Below, piece after piece: positions 1-7,906 of a stretch of 64,000 nt of DNA (positions are counted from its first letter, which is position 1; each line of letters begins with the position of its first letter). Under the pieces are notes generated by a model, which made no database searches, was not told where the DNA came from, and worked only from the letters and a program-made list of their open reading frames with translations. The DNA is from Polaromonas sp. (lineage in GTDB: Bacteria; Pseudomonadota; Gammaproteobacteria; Burkholderiales; Burkholderiaceae_C), in NCBI RefSeq assembly GCF_010365105.1, contig NZ_JAAFGZ010000016.1, positions 1 to 64,000 on the forward strand, read 5' to 3'. A program made the translations under genes and the position numbers.

Positions 1-145
1 GTGGAGCGGCTTCTTTGATACTCACCTTGATGACGTCACCAACGCTGGCGTACCGGCGCTTGGATCCGCCCAGCACCTTGATGCACATCACGGACTTGGC
101 ACCCGTGTTGTCAGCAACATCGAGTTTGGATTGCGTTTGAATCAT
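1..145 (-). CDS. rplN: 50S ribosomal protein L14, 5' part
   Basis: The first 48 codons of ribosomal protein L14, a universal large-subunit protein that binds 23S rRNA near the subunit interface. The translation starts [18 protein letters not shown] and continues with [19 protein letters not shown], the unmistakable L14 N-terminus. The gene runs off the left edge of the window. In many bacteria rplN directly follows rpsQ in one long ribosomal operon. Here no rpsQ precedes it; about 420 bp of non-coding DNA with its own promoter lies upstream instead, so rplN is the first gene of its transcription unit. Confidence 0.97.
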   Translation of the reverse strand, partial: MIQTQSKLDVADNTGAKSVMCIKVLGGSKRRYASVGDVIKVSIKEAAP

Positions 146-294
146 TTAAATTGGTTCCCAACTTGCACCGGCATTGGCAGATTGCTGTATGCAAACCACC
201 TGCCAATCAGTCTTGGGCCCGTCGTCCACACTGCAAACCACTTGCAATGCTTCCGCTGGGCAGAAGTTCCTCGCCTTTTAGAGCGAAGCCCACG

Positions 295-323
295 ATTATC
301 ACGAAAGTAAAAGCCGGTGTCAA
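295..323 (-). promoter_or_regulatory. Sigma-70 promoter of the rplN operon
   Basis: On the minus strand a perfect -35 box TTGACA (323-318) is followed after 17 bases by GATAAT (300-295), five of six matches to the -10 consensus. Transcription would start near 288, giving a leader of about 140 nt before the rplN start codon. A leader of this length could carry translational control, but I see no specific ribosomal-protein target structure. Confidence 0.75.
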
Positions 324-480
324 CAATGTTTGTAAAAATATTCCTGCCGAATCGTCTGGGATGTCCTGCTGACCACCGCCATCGATGACCCGCCAGGAAA
401 AACAACCGTGCCAGCATCAGGCCGGACAAGGACATTCAGGCTCCAATCAGCCATCTCCGCAATACCAGCGGGCGCAATCA

Positions 481-497
481 GCTATTAAAAAAATAGC
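481..497. repeat. GCTAT-N7-ATAGC dyad
   Basis: Perfect GCTAT / ATAGC arms around the A/T-only centre TAAAAAA. It lies between the rplN promoter and the 3' end of glpD. One of at least nine copies of this 17-bp element in the window. Confidence 0.8.
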
Positions 498-563
498 AAT
501 CAGACAAGTCAATGTCCCGTGGCTTGCAAAGCACGCCGTCGCACTGAACCAACGCGGGCATCC

Positions 564-2180
564 TCAAACGGGCGCGGGCACTGTGAGGTACTGCTCGCAC
601 AGCTTCAAAAACGAGGGCAGTTGCCCGTCGATGCCATTCTCCTGCTGGAGCAGCGCGGCCACTGTCGGCGCCAGGGTGCGCGCCAGCGCCGCGTCCAGGA
701 ACAGCAGGCGGGAGCGCCGTGCCAGCACATCTTCCACCGTCCGGGCATATTCATAGCGCGCGGCAAAGCGCACCATGGCTTCACTCAAGCCGCCGCCCAG
801 GTCGTGGTCAGCGCCGCGCATGGTCTGGACCACGCCCGCCTCGCTGCCGTACAGGTGCAGCCCGGGGGCGCTGCTGATCGGGACGCTGGAGCCCTGCGCC
901 CCGACCAGCCTCAGATGGTCGGTCGCCAGCCCGGTGCGCGCCGGCAGCAGTCCGGCGGCAAAGCATTTTTCCAGCACGTCGCCGGCCATGGCGCGGTAGG
1001 TCGTCCATTTGCCGCCGGTGACGGTGACCAGGCCGCTCTTGCTGACCAGCACGGTATGCTCGCGCGACAAGGACTGGGTGCGCTCGGCATCGTCATCGGC
1101 TGGCTTGACCAGCGGCCGCAGGCCGACCCAGATGCTCTTGATGTCGGCCAGGCCTGGCGCGCGGCTCAGGTAACGGGCCGACTCGCGCAGGATGAAGTCG
1201 ATCTCTTCCCGAAACGGCAGCGGTTCGCGCGCCAGGTCGCTGCGCGGCGTGTCGGTGGTGCCCAGGATGGTCTTGCCCAGCCAGGGCACGGCAAAAAGCA
1301 CGCGGCCATCGGCCGTCCTGGGAATCAGCAGGGCATGGTCGGTCGGCAGGAACTCGCGGTCGACCACGATGTGCACGCCCTGGCTGGGGGCGACCATTGG
1401 CTTGGCGTCGCGGCCCGTCGCCTGGCCATCCTGCAGGCGCAAACGGTCCACCCAGACCCCGGTGGCATTGACCACGCAGCGGGCATGCAATTCATGGGTA
1501 TGGCCGGTTTCCCGGTCCTTCACCCACAGGCCGGTGACCTTGCCGTCCTCGTGGATCAGCCGGGTGGCGGCGCAGTAATTGACCAGCAGCGCACTGTGCC
1601 GGGCGGCCGTGCGGGCCAGCGCCAGCGCCAGCCGCGCATCGTCGAACTGGCCGTCCCAGTACTTGACGCCGCCCTTGAGGCCTTGCGGCTGCAGCGTGGG
1701 CAGGCGCGCCAGCGTGTCGGCGCGGTTCAGGAATTCGGTGTCGCCCAGCCCGTCCTTGCCCGCCAGGGCATCGTAAAGCTTGAGTCCGACACCGTAGAAG
1801 GGCGACTCCCAGAACTTGTAGGAGGGCATGACAAAAGGCAGCGGCTGCGCCAGGTGCGGTGCCATGGCGAGCAGCGTCGAGCGTTCGTGCAAGGCTTCGC
1901 GCACCAGCGAGATGTTGCCCTGCGCCAGGTAGCGCACGCCGCCGTGCACCAGCTTGGTGGCGCGGGACGACGTGCCCTTGGCAAAATCGTGCGATTCAAC
2001 CAGCACCACCGAAAATCCGCGCGCCGCCGCGTCGAGCGCCACGCCCAGGCCGGTGGCGCCGCCGCCGATGACCGCCACATCGTACTGGCGCGGTTCGGCG
2101 AGCCGGTCCATCAGGGCCTTGCGCCGCGTGCGGGCCGGCAAGGCATCAAAGGCCATGGGCTTTTCATTTCCCGAATTCAT
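564..2180 (-). CDS. glpD: Aerobic glycerol-3-phosphate dehydrogenase
   Basis: FAD-dependent enzyme that oxidises sn-glycerol 3-phosphate to dihydroxyacetone phosphate and feeds electrons to the quinone pool at the inner membrane. At 538 aa it is a little longer than the usual ~500 aa. The N-terminal dinucleotide-binding motif GGGATGLGVALDAAARG and the following SRATKLVHGGVRYL segment are typical of GlpD. Divergent glpK lies 179 bp away, so both steps of glycerol use are together. The start is uncertain: the first ATG is used here, but an internal ATG eight codons later (protein MAFDALPAR) is also possible. Neither has a strong ribosome binding site. Confidence 0.95.
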   Translation of the reverse strand: MNSGNEKPMAFDALPARTRRKALMDRLAEPRQYDVAVIGGGATGLGVALDAAARGFSVVLVESHDFAKGTSSRATKLVHGGVRYLAQGNISLVREALHERSTLLAMAPHLAQPLPFVMPSYKFWESPFYGVGLKLYDALAGKDGLGDTEFLNRADTLARLPTLQPQGLKGGVKYWDGQFDDARLALALARTAARHSALLVNYCAATRLIHEDGKVTGLWVKDRETGHTHELHARCVVNATGVWVDRLRLQDGQATGRDAKPMVAPSQGVHIVVDREFLPTDHALLIPRTADGRVLFAVPWLGKTILGTTDTPRSDLAREPLPFREEIDFILRESARYLSRAPGLADIKSIWVGLRPLVKPADDDAERTQSLSREHTVLVSKSGLVTVTGGKWTTYRAMAGDVLEKCFAAGLLPARTGLATDHLRLVGAQGSSVPISSAPGLHLYGSEAGVVQTMRGADHDLGGGLSEAMVRFAARYEYARTVEDVLARRSRLLFLDAALARTLAPTVAALLQQENGIDGQLPSFLKLCEQYLTVPAPV

Positions 2181-2258
2181 AACAACCCATCGTTCACGGT
2201 AAATATTGAGCTTACCTCACCCCCTTCTGCACTTCAGGCCCGGCGCGCAGATATTCAT

Positions 2259-2279
2259 CGCGGTGATGTCACCACCGCG
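2259..2279. promoter_or_regulatory. Dyad in the glpD/glpK divergent region
   Basis: Arms CGCGGTG (2259-2265) and CACCGCG (2273-2279) with a 7-bp centre; inside it GGTGA-TG-TCACC is a second perfect palindrome. Its place between two divergent glycerol genes suggests an operator, perhaps for a GlpR-type repressor, but no regulator gene lies next to it. The region is GC-rich, so chance is not excluded. Confidence 0.35.
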
Positions 2280-2359
2280 CAAGGCGTGACAAGCGCCGTG
2301 CAGCGCTGTGAAATACTGTTCCCTGAACTGAACCCAACCCCCAACCCCTTGCGGATGCC

Positions 2360-3853
2360 ATGACCTATCTTCTTGCCCTCGACCAGGGCACCTCCAGTTC
2401 GCGCAGCATCGTGTTTGACGAAGAGGGCCGCGTGGTGGCGCTGGCCCAGCAGGAGCTGCCGCAGATCTATCCCCGGCCGGGCTGGGTCGAGCACGATCCG
2501 ATGGAAATCTGGCGCAGCCAGCTGGCCACGGCCCGGCAAGCGCTGGCCCAAGCCGGGCTGAAAGCTGCCGACATCCGCGCGATGGGCATCACCAACCAGC
2601 GCGAAACCACGGTGCTGTGGAACCGCAAAACCGGCCAGCCGCTTCACCATGCCATCGTCTGGCAGGACCGGCGCGCCGAAGCCACCTGCGCGCAACTGCG
2701 GGAGCAAGGCCACGAAGCGCTGATCCAGTCACGGACCGGGCTGCTCATCGATGCCTATTTTTCAGGCACCAAGCTCAAGTGGCTGCTCGACCACGTTCCC
2801 GGCGCGCGCGCGCAGGCCGAACGCGGCGAACTGGCCTTTGGCACCATCGACAGCTGGCTGGTCTGGCAGCTGACAGGCGGCGCGGTGCATGCCACCGACG
2901 TCAGCAATGCGTCGCGCACGATGCTGTTCAATGTGCATGCCAACCAGTGGGACGCCGAACTGCTGGCCCTGCTCGGCATTCCTGCGTCGCTGATGCCCGA
3001 GGTGAAACCGTCCAGCGCCCATTACGGCGAGGTGCGGCCCGAACTGCTCGGCCAGTCGATGATGATTGGCGGCGTTGCCGGCGACCAGCAAAGCGCGCTG
3101 TTCGGCCAGGCCTGCTTCAAGGCCGGCATGGCCAAGAACACCTACGGCACCGGCTGCTTTTTGCTGATGCACACCGGCACGCAATTCCAGACGTCCGGCA
3201 ACGGCCTGCTGACCACCAGCGCGGCGCAAACCACAAAGCAAACCGAATTTGCCCTGGAAGGCAGCGTGTTTGTCGGCGGCGCCGTGGTGCAGTGGCTGCG
3301 CGACGGCCTGAACGCCATCAAGGGCAGCGCCGAAGTCGAGGCGCTGGCGCAAAGCGTTCCGGACTCGGGCGGCGTGATGATGGTGCCGGCCTTCACCGGC
3401 CTGGGCGCGCCCTACTGGAAACCCGATGCGCGCGGCACCATCACCGGCTTGAGCCGCGGCACGACGCTGGCCCACATCGCGCGCGCGGCGCTGGAAAGCA
3501 TCGCCTACCAGAGCGCGGCGCTGCTGCTGGCCATGAGCCGCGATGCGGTCGCTGCCGGCGCCGCGCCGGTGGCCGAGTTGCGCGTCGATGGCGGCGCCAG
3601 CATCAACGACCTGCTGATGCAGTTCCAGGCCGACCTGCTCGGCATTCCGGTGATCCGCCCGGCCGTGACCGAAACCACGGCGCTCGGTGCGGCGTACCTG
3701 GCAGGACTGTCCAGCGGCGTGTACCACAGCACCGACGAGCTGGCCAGCCTGTGGCGCGCTGAACGCACTTTCCTGCCGACGCTCAGCCCCGGGCGCGCGG
3801 CCGGCCTGATGGCGCAGTGGGAGCATGCCGTGCGGCAGACCGTGCAGACCTGA
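2360..3853 (+). CDS. glpK: Glycerol kinase
   Basis: Phosphorylates glycerol with ATP to sn-glycerol 3-phosphate, the substrate of the divergent glpD product. The 497-aa length fits the FGGY family. The N-terminus carries the [19 protein letters not shown]-binding loop, followed by [10 protein letters not shown] and WQDRR segments, and the C-terminal half has the [21 protein letters not shown] signature. No glpF gene for a glycerol facilitator is nearby. The ribosome binding site before the ATG is weak. Confidence 0.97.
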   Translation: MTYLLALDQGTSSSRSIVFDEEGRVVALAQQELPQIYPRPGWVEHDPMEIWRSQLATARQALAQAGLKAADIRAMGITNQRETTVLWNRKTGQPLHHAIVWQDRRAEATCAQLREQGHEALIQSRTGLLIDAYFSGTKLKWLLDHVPGARAQAERGELAFGTIDSWLVWQLTGGAVHATDVSNASRTMLFNVHANQWDAELLALLGIPASLMPEVKPSSAHYGEVRPELLGQSMMIGGVAGDQQSALFGQACFKAGMAKNTYGTGCFLLMHTGTQFQTSGNGLLTTSAAQTTKQTEFALEGSVFVGGAVVQWLRDGLNAIKGSAEVEALAQSVPDSGGVMMVPAFTGLGAPYWKPDARGTITGLSRGTTLAHIARAALESIAYQSAALLLAMSRDAVAAGAAPVAELRVDGGASINDLLMQFQADLLGIPVIRPAVTETTALGAAYLAGLSSGVYHSTDELASLWRAERTFLPTLSPGRAAGLMAQWEHAVRQTVQT

Positions 3854-3944
3854 GGCCACTGCGGGTGGCAAGCACTGGGCGACAATTCCCGGCCGCCAGC
3901 GCGCATTCCACCACCCTTCCCAGCCCATCAGCAAACCCACCATC

Positions 3945-4784
3945 ATGACGTCCACAACACCCGACAGCAGCCATCAACACATCGCCTTCATCGGCGGCGG
4001 CAACATGGCCAGCGCCATCATCGGTGGCCTGCTCAAGCGCGGCCTTCCAGCCAGCCAGATCCACGTGGTCGAGCCGTTTGCCGAGCAGCGCGCCCGGCTC
4101 ACGCAGCAGTTCCAGGTCGAAGTCAGCGAAGCACCGGGTGCGTCGCTGGACCGTGCGACGCTGGTGGTCTGGGCCGTCAAGCCGCAGACCTTTCGCGAAG
4201 CCGCAGAACAAAGTCGCGCCTACACCGCAACCTCCCTGCACCTGAGCGTGGCCGCCGGCATCCGCTCGGGCAGCATTGCCGGCTGGCTGGGCACCGAACG
4301 CGTCGTGCGCGCCATGCCCAACACGCCGGCGCTCATCGGCCAGGGCATGACCGCCCTCTTCGCCCGGCCCGCCGCCAGCGCCACCGACCGGCTTGCCGTG
4401 GAACGCGTGGTGCAGACCACGGGCGCGTTTTTGTGGCTGGACCAGGAAACGCAACTCGATGCCGTCACCGCGCTGTCCGGCTCAGGCCCGGCTTACGTTT
4501 TTTACTTTATCGAGGCCATGATCCAGGCCGGCACCGACATGGGCCTGAGCCATGAGCAGGCGCACCAGCTGGCGGTCGGCACTTTTGTCGGCGCATCGGC
4601 ATTGGCCCGTGAAGCCACCGAGCCGCCTGACGTGCTGCGCGCGCGCGTGACCTCCAAAGGCGGCACCACCTACGCGGCGCTCAGCGCCATGGAGCAGGAC
4701 GGCATCAAGGAAAAGTTCATGCACGCCATGCAGGCCGCCCGGCTGCGCGCCATGGAGATGGGCGATGAATTCGGCGTTGCCTGA
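3945..4784 (+). CDS. proC: Pyrroline-5-carboxylate reductase
   Basis: Last step of proline synthesis: reduces 1-pyrroline-5-carboxylate to L-proline with NAD(P)H. The chosen start gives 279 aa, normal for ProC; the frame stays open to 3825, but that extension would overlap glpK and has no ProC similarity. A Rossmann glycine motif (IGGGNMASAIIGGLL) begins near residue 16, and the family signature around ALSGSGPAYVFYFIEAM and the C-terminal TSKGGTTYAALSAME segment are present. It follows glpK by 91 bp on the same strand, but the functions are unrelated. Confidence 0.95.
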   Translation: MTSTTPDSSHQHIAFIGGGNMASAIIGGLLKRGLPASQIHVVEPFAEQRARLTQQFQVEVSEAPGASLDRATLVVWAVKPQTFREAAEQSRAYTATSLHLSVAAGIRSGSIAGWLGTERVVRAMPNTPALIGQGMTALFARPAASATDRLAVERVVQTTGAFLWLDQETQLDAVTALSGSGPAYVFYFIEAMIQAGTDMGLSHEQAHQLAVGTFVGASALAREATEPPDVLRARVTSKGGTTYAALSAMEQDGIKEKFMHAMQAARLRAMEMGDEFGVA

Positions 4785-4836
4785 AGCAGTTCGCGCACGA
4801 AACAAGGCGTTTGCGCAGCATAAACCTGCATATACA

Positions 4837-4853
4837 GCTATATTTTCAATAGC
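4837..4853. repeat. GCTAT-N7-ATAGC dyad
   Basis: Perfect arms around ATTTTCA, located 53 bp after the proC stop codon. Confidence 0.8.
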
Positions 4854-5038
4854 ATTTTAGGCACTGGCCGATGGCGCCAGGTGCCTCAAAAACAATTGCA
4901 AAAACCGTAAAAATCCCGTCAACCAGCCTGCGCAAGGCTACGTTAAGCATTCACGAACGTGCAGCTTGTCGCCAGCCCGCCAGAAAGACGACCCGGCCCT
5001 ACGAACGTAATGACTTTCCAAACACCCCGGAGTACTCC

Positions 5039-5257
5039 ATGAAAAAATTTCTGTCCATCCTTGCCAGCGCCGCTGTCCTTGCCATGCCTTTGGCTGTGAT
5101 TTCCACCCCTGCCGCAGCCCAGACGGCCGCAGCCGCGCCTGCTGCCCCCATGGCTGCGCCTGCCGCCAAGGCCAAGCACAGCAAGGCCGTGGTCAAGCAC
5201 AAGGCCAAACACGCCAAGGTCAAGGCAAAAGCCAAAATGGCCCCGAAAGCTGCCTGA
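5039..5257 (+). CDS. Small exported Ala/Lys-rich protein
   Basis: A 72-aa protein of unknown function. Residues 1-28 form a classical signal peptide (MKKF start, hydrophobic core LASAAVLAMPLAVI, AQ-A type cleavage site after TPAAA). The mature part of about 44 residues is almost only Ala, Lys, Val, His, Met and Pro, with KAKHSKAVVKHKAKHAK-like repeats, so it is strongly basic and probably disordered. The start at 5039 is supported by GGAG six bases upstream; the longer upstream frame lacks this. A good intrinsic terminator follows 51 bp after the stop, so this is a single-gene unit. Small basic exported proteins of this kind are common in Burkholderiales; a cell-envelope or polyanion-binding role is only a guess. 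Confidence 0.8.
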   Translation: MKKFLSILASAAVLAMPLAVISTPAAAQTAAAAPAAPMAAPAAKAKHSKAVVKHKAKHAKVKAKAKMAPKAA

Positions 5258-5308
5258 TCTGCAAAAGGACGCCCGGCTGGCTGAACCGGCCAGTTGACGT
5301 TTTCCGAA

Positions 5309-5332
5309 AGCCCGCACTGCGCGGGCTTTTTT
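5309..5332 (+). terminator. Intrinsic terminator after the small exported protein gene
   Basis: Stem AGCCCGC (5309-5315) / GCGGGCT (5321-5327), 5-base loop ACTGC, followed by a run of T to 5332. It ends the plus-strand unit just before the convergent 3' end of ubiA. Confidence 0.9.
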
Positions 5333-5373
5333 ACGGGCGCAATGGGCGCAACAGGCAAGCCAGTTCCATGGCC

Positions 5374-6264
5374 TCATTGGCCCCAGTACGACAGTGCAAT
5401 GCCGGCAAATACCGTGAACCCGAGCCAGTGGTTCAGGCGAAAGGCCTTGAAGCAATCGTCGCGCTCGCGCTTGCGGATCAGCCAACCGTGCCACAGCGCC
5501 TGCAGCAGCGCCAGGCCAATCGCTATGCTAAAGATAGCTGAATGTGCCCGTCCATACAGCGCAAAAGCCCATATTGATATAAAAATCAGGTAACTGAGCA
5601 TGACGCCGGCCACGTCGAAGCGGCCCAGCGTGATGGCCGAGGTTTTCATGCCGATCAACAGGTCGTCGTCCCGGTCTACCATGGCATATTCGGTGTCGTA
5701 GGCAATCACCCAGAACAGGTTGCCCAGCAGCAACACCCAGGCCAAAGGCGGTACGCGCGACTGCACGGCGGCAAACGCCATCGGAATACCGAAGCTGAAC
5801 GCCACGCCCAGCACCGCCTGCGGCATGGCCACATAGCGCTTGGCATACGGGTAAGCCAGCGTCACGGCCAGCGCGGCGAACGACCAGGCAATGGTGGCCG
5901 CGTTGGTCGTCAGCACCAGGCTGAACGACAGCAGCGCCAGCGCCGCGCCCAGCGCCAGCGCTTGCTTCACCGACAGCGCGCCGGTGGTCACCGGCCGCTG
6001 CGCCGTGCGCTTGACGTGCCGGTCAAACTCGCGGTCGGCCACGTCGTTGACACAGCAGCCCGCGCTGCGCATCAAAAACGTTCCCAGCGTGAACACAGTG
6101 ACCAGATGCCAGCCCGGAAAGCCGTGTGACGCCACCCACAGCGCCGACAGCGTCGGCCACAGCAGCAGCAGCCAGCCCGCCGGCCGGTTCCAGCGGATCA
6201 GTTGAAGGTAGAGCGACAGCTTGCCCGGCTTCACACCCGCCGCCGCCGCAAAGGAAGCCGGCAA
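5374..6264 (-). CDS. ubiA: 4-hydroxybenzoate octaprenyltransferase, TTG start
   Basis: Integral membrane enzyme that attaches the polyprenyl tail to 4-hydroxybenzoate in ubiquinone synthesis. Both Asp-rich Mg/prenyl-diphosphate motifs are present: [11 protein letters not shown] in the first half and [13 protein letters not shown] in the second, between several hydrophobic helices. An upstream ATG at 6312 would sit deep inside dps. I prefer the TTG at 6264: it lies seven bases after an ideal GGAGGAG that overlaps the end of dps, and only 4 bp separate it from the dps stop. That gives 296 aa, the usual UbiA size. One GCTAT-N7-ATAGC dyad lies inside the coding sequence at 5522-5538. Confidence 0.93.
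   Translation of the reverse strand: MPASFAAAAGVKPGKLSLYLQLIRWNRPAGWLLLLWPTLSALWVASHGFPGWHLVTVFTLGTFLMRSAGCCVNDVADREFDRHVKRTAQRPVTTGALSVKQALALGAALALLSFSLVLTTNAATIAWSFAALAVTLAYPYAKRYVAMPQAVLGVAFSFGIPMAFAAVQSRVPPLAWVLLLGNLFWVIAYDTEYAMVDRDDDLLIGMKTSAITLGRFDVAGVMLSYLIFISIWAFALYGRAHSAIFSIAIGLALLQALWHGWLIRKRERDDCFKAFRLNHWLGFTVFAGIALSYWGQ
5522..5538. repeat. GCTAT-N7-ATAGC dyad inside ubiA
   Basis: Perfect arms around GCTAAAG, within the ubiA coding sequence (encoding part of [10 protein letters not shown] in a membrane helix). It shows that the element can sit in, or has been fixed in, an essential gene without breaking it. Confidence 0.7.
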
Positions 6265-6268
6265 GCGT

Positions 6269-6793
6269 TTACTCCTCCAGCAGCGAACGCAGCATCCATG
6301 CGGTTTGCTCATGCACCGTCATGCGCTGGGTCAGCAGGTCGGCTGTCGGCTCGTCGCTGGCCTTGTCGGCCATGGGGAACAATTCGCGCGCAGTGCGGGC
6401 GACGGCTTCGTGACCCTGCACCAGGATGCGCACCATTTCCATCGCCTTGGGCGGCACGACAGGCACATCGGGCACCGTGGCCAGCTTGGTGAACTGCGCA
6501 TACGAGCCCGGCGCCGGATGACCCAGCGAGCGAATGCGTTCGGCCACCGGGTCCACTGCATTCCACAACTCGGTGTACTGCGTCATGAACATGGTGTGAA
6601 GGGTGTTGAACATGGGCCCGGTCACGTTCCAGTGGAAATTGTGGGTCGTCAGGTAGAGCGTGTAGGTGTCGGCCAGCAGGCGGCTCAGGCCTTGGGCAAT
6701 CGCGGCGCGGTCTTTTTCGCTGATGCCGATGTTGATCGCCGGCGCGCCTCGAACGGCTGCGCTGGCAATGGTTTTTACAGGGGATTTGGCCAT
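6269..6793 (-). CDS. dps: Dps-type ferritin-like DNA-protection protein
   Basis: Dodecameric ferritin-like protein that oxidises iron with hydrogen peroxide and can shield DNA during oxidative stress. The 174-aa sequence has the diagnostic [11 protein letters not shown] segment (His51, His54) and [13 protein letters not shown], which supply ferroxidase ligands at the subunit interface. A short N-terminal tail rich in Lys/Ala could bind DNA. The start has a clear AAGGAAA ribosome binding site. It lies between oxyR and ubiA on the same strand. A promoter with an OxyR-type site overlapping the -35 box lies upstream, so peroxide induction is likely. ubiA is probably translated from the same message. 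Confidence 0.96.
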   Translation of the reverse strand: MAKSPVKTIASAAVRGAPAINIGISEKDRAAIAQGLSRLLADTYTLYLTTHNFHWNVTGPMFNTLHTMFMTQYTELWNAVDPVAERIRSLGHPAPGSYAQFTKLATVPDVPVVPPKAMEMVRILVQGHEAVARTARELFPMADKASDEPTADLLTQRMTVHEQTAWMLRSLLEE

Positions 6794-6828
6794 GGTGTTT
6801 TCCTTTAAAAGTCAATGAGATGTTGATA

Positions 6829-6857
6829 ACCATACGCAATCGGCATCAACCGTGCAA
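6829..6857 (-). promoter_or_regulatory. Promoter of dps
   Basis: Minus strand: TTGCAC (6857-6852) as -35 box, 17-bp spacer, TATGGT (6834-6829) as -10 box. Both are imperfect matches (4 of 6), as expected for an activator-dependent promoter. The -35 box abuts the OxyR-type site. Confidence 0.55.
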
Positions 6858-6893
6858 CAGTCAAAGTCTATGCAGGCAATAGCGCCTGCACAG
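6857..6893 (-). promoter_or_regulatory. Predicted OxyR binding site upstream of dps
   Basis: Read on the plus strand the pattern is ACAG-N7-CTAT-N7-ATAG-N7-ACAG. The known OxyR pattern is ATAG-N7-CTAT-N7-ATAG-N7-CTAT; the two middle tetranucleotides match exactly, the first in three of four bases, the last poorly. The site touches the -35 box of the dps promoter, the usual geometry for OxyR activation, and oxyR itself is the adjacent gene. Confidence 0.6.
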
Positions 6894-6903
6894 GTGTGCT
6901 CTT

Positions 6904-7860
6904 TCAGGACAGCCGGATGACGCCGGGCAGCTCACAGGCATAAATCGCATTGCGCAGTGCGGCAATGGCTTCGTAGCGGGTAAAACTGCGGCGCCAGGCA
7001 AGCACCACGCGCCGCGTCGGCACATGGCCTTCGAACGGCAAATAGCGGATGTAGGAAGGCTGGTCCGGCGACGTGTCCTGGCCGCTGAGCGCCAGCGCCG
7101 CCTTGGGCACGCCCAGGCGCGGCACCAGCGTGATGCCCATGCCGGCGGCCACCATGTGCTTGATGGTTTCCAGCGACGAGCCTTCAAAGCTCTTGTTGAT
7201 GCCCTCGGCAGTGCTGGAAAACCGCGCGAATTCGGGACACACCTCCAGCACATGGTCGCGAAAGCAGTGGCCGGTGCCCAGCAGCAGCAAGGTTTCCTTT
7301 TTCAGTTCCTCGGCCGTCACACTGGTGCGCGCAGCCAGCGCATGGCTGCTCGGCACGGCGGCCATGAAAGGCTCGTCATACAGCGGCGCAATCGCCAGGT
7401 TGGTGTCGGGAAACGGCTCGGCCAGGATCGCGCAATCAATCTCGCCGGTGCGCAGTTGCTCCAGCAGCTTGACCGTGAAGTTCTCCTGCAGCATCAGCGG
7501 CATTTGCGGCGTTTTTTCGATATTCTGGCGCACCAGGTCGGGCAGCAGGTAGGGGCCAATGGTGTAGATCACGCCCAGCCGCAGGCTGCCGGCCAGCGGG
7601 TCCTTGCCGCGCCTGGCGATCTCGCGGATGCTGTCGGCCTGCTCCAGCACGCTTTGCGCCTGGCGCACGATTTCCTCGCCCAGCGGCGTCACGGTGATTT
7701 CATTGGCATTGCGCTCGAACAGCTTGACCTGAAGTTCTTCTTCCAGCTTCTTGACAGCCACGCTGAGCGTGGGCTGCGAGACATGGCAGGCCTCGGCGCC
7801 CCGACCGAAGTGCCTTTCGCGTGCCACGGCCACGATGTATTTGAGTTCGGTCAGCGTCAT
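6904..7860 (-). CDS. oxyR: Hydrogen peroxide sensor and LysR-type regulator OxyR
   Basis: LysR-family activator of the peroxide response. The 318-aa protein has an N-terminal winged helix-turn-helix (residues 1-60, with CHVSQPTLSVAVKKLEEEL). In the sensing domain Cys199 (in GTGHCFRD) and Cys208 (in LEVCPEF) sit at exactly the positions of the E. coli redox pair that forms the activating disulfide. It is transcribed from the minus strand just upstream of dps, its likely target, with 110 bp between them. recG follows upstream on the same strand with 46 bp between, but no functional link is implied. Confidence 0.95.
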   Translation of the reverse strand: MTLTELKYIVAVARERHFGRGAEACHVSQPTLSVAVKKLEEELQVKLFERNANEITVTPLGEEIVRQAQSVLEQADSIREIARRGKDPLAGSLRLGVIYTIGPYLLPDLVRQNIEKTPQMPLMLQENFTVKLLEQLRTGEIDCAILAEPFPDTNLAIAPLYDEPFMAAVPSSHALAARTSVTAEELKKETLLLLGTGHCFRDHVLEVCPEFARFSSTAEGINKSFEGSSLETIKHMVAAGMGITLVPRLGVPKAALALSGQDTSPDQPSYIRYLPFEGHVPTRRVVLAWRRSFTRYEAIAALRNAIYACELPGVIRLS

Positions 7861-7906
7861 GGGGTGATTGTGCGGCTTTTCGGGCCATGAATGCCGGGCA
7901 GGCGGC

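Larger units (their letters stand above)
146..563. other. Intergenic region between rplN and glpD
   Basis: This stretch lies upstream of rplN and downstream of glpD (both on the minus strand). It holds the rplN promoter at 295-323 and one GCTAT-N7-ATAGC dyad at 481-497. Short open frames on both strands resemble no family I know and have no good ribosome binding site, so I call no gene here. Confidence 0.7.

Noticed and set aside
519-2363. 614-codon open frame on the plus strand opposite glpD
   Set aside because: It is the antisense of a clearly real gene; long antisense frames are normal in GC-rich DNA with strong codon bias, and the translation resembles no family.
2762-3955. 397-codon minus-strand frame opposite glpK
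   Set aside because: Antisense shadow of glpK, without family similarity.
5039-5257. Histone H1-like DNA-binding protein
   Set aside because: The Lys/Ala tail looks similar, but a clear signal peptide points to export.
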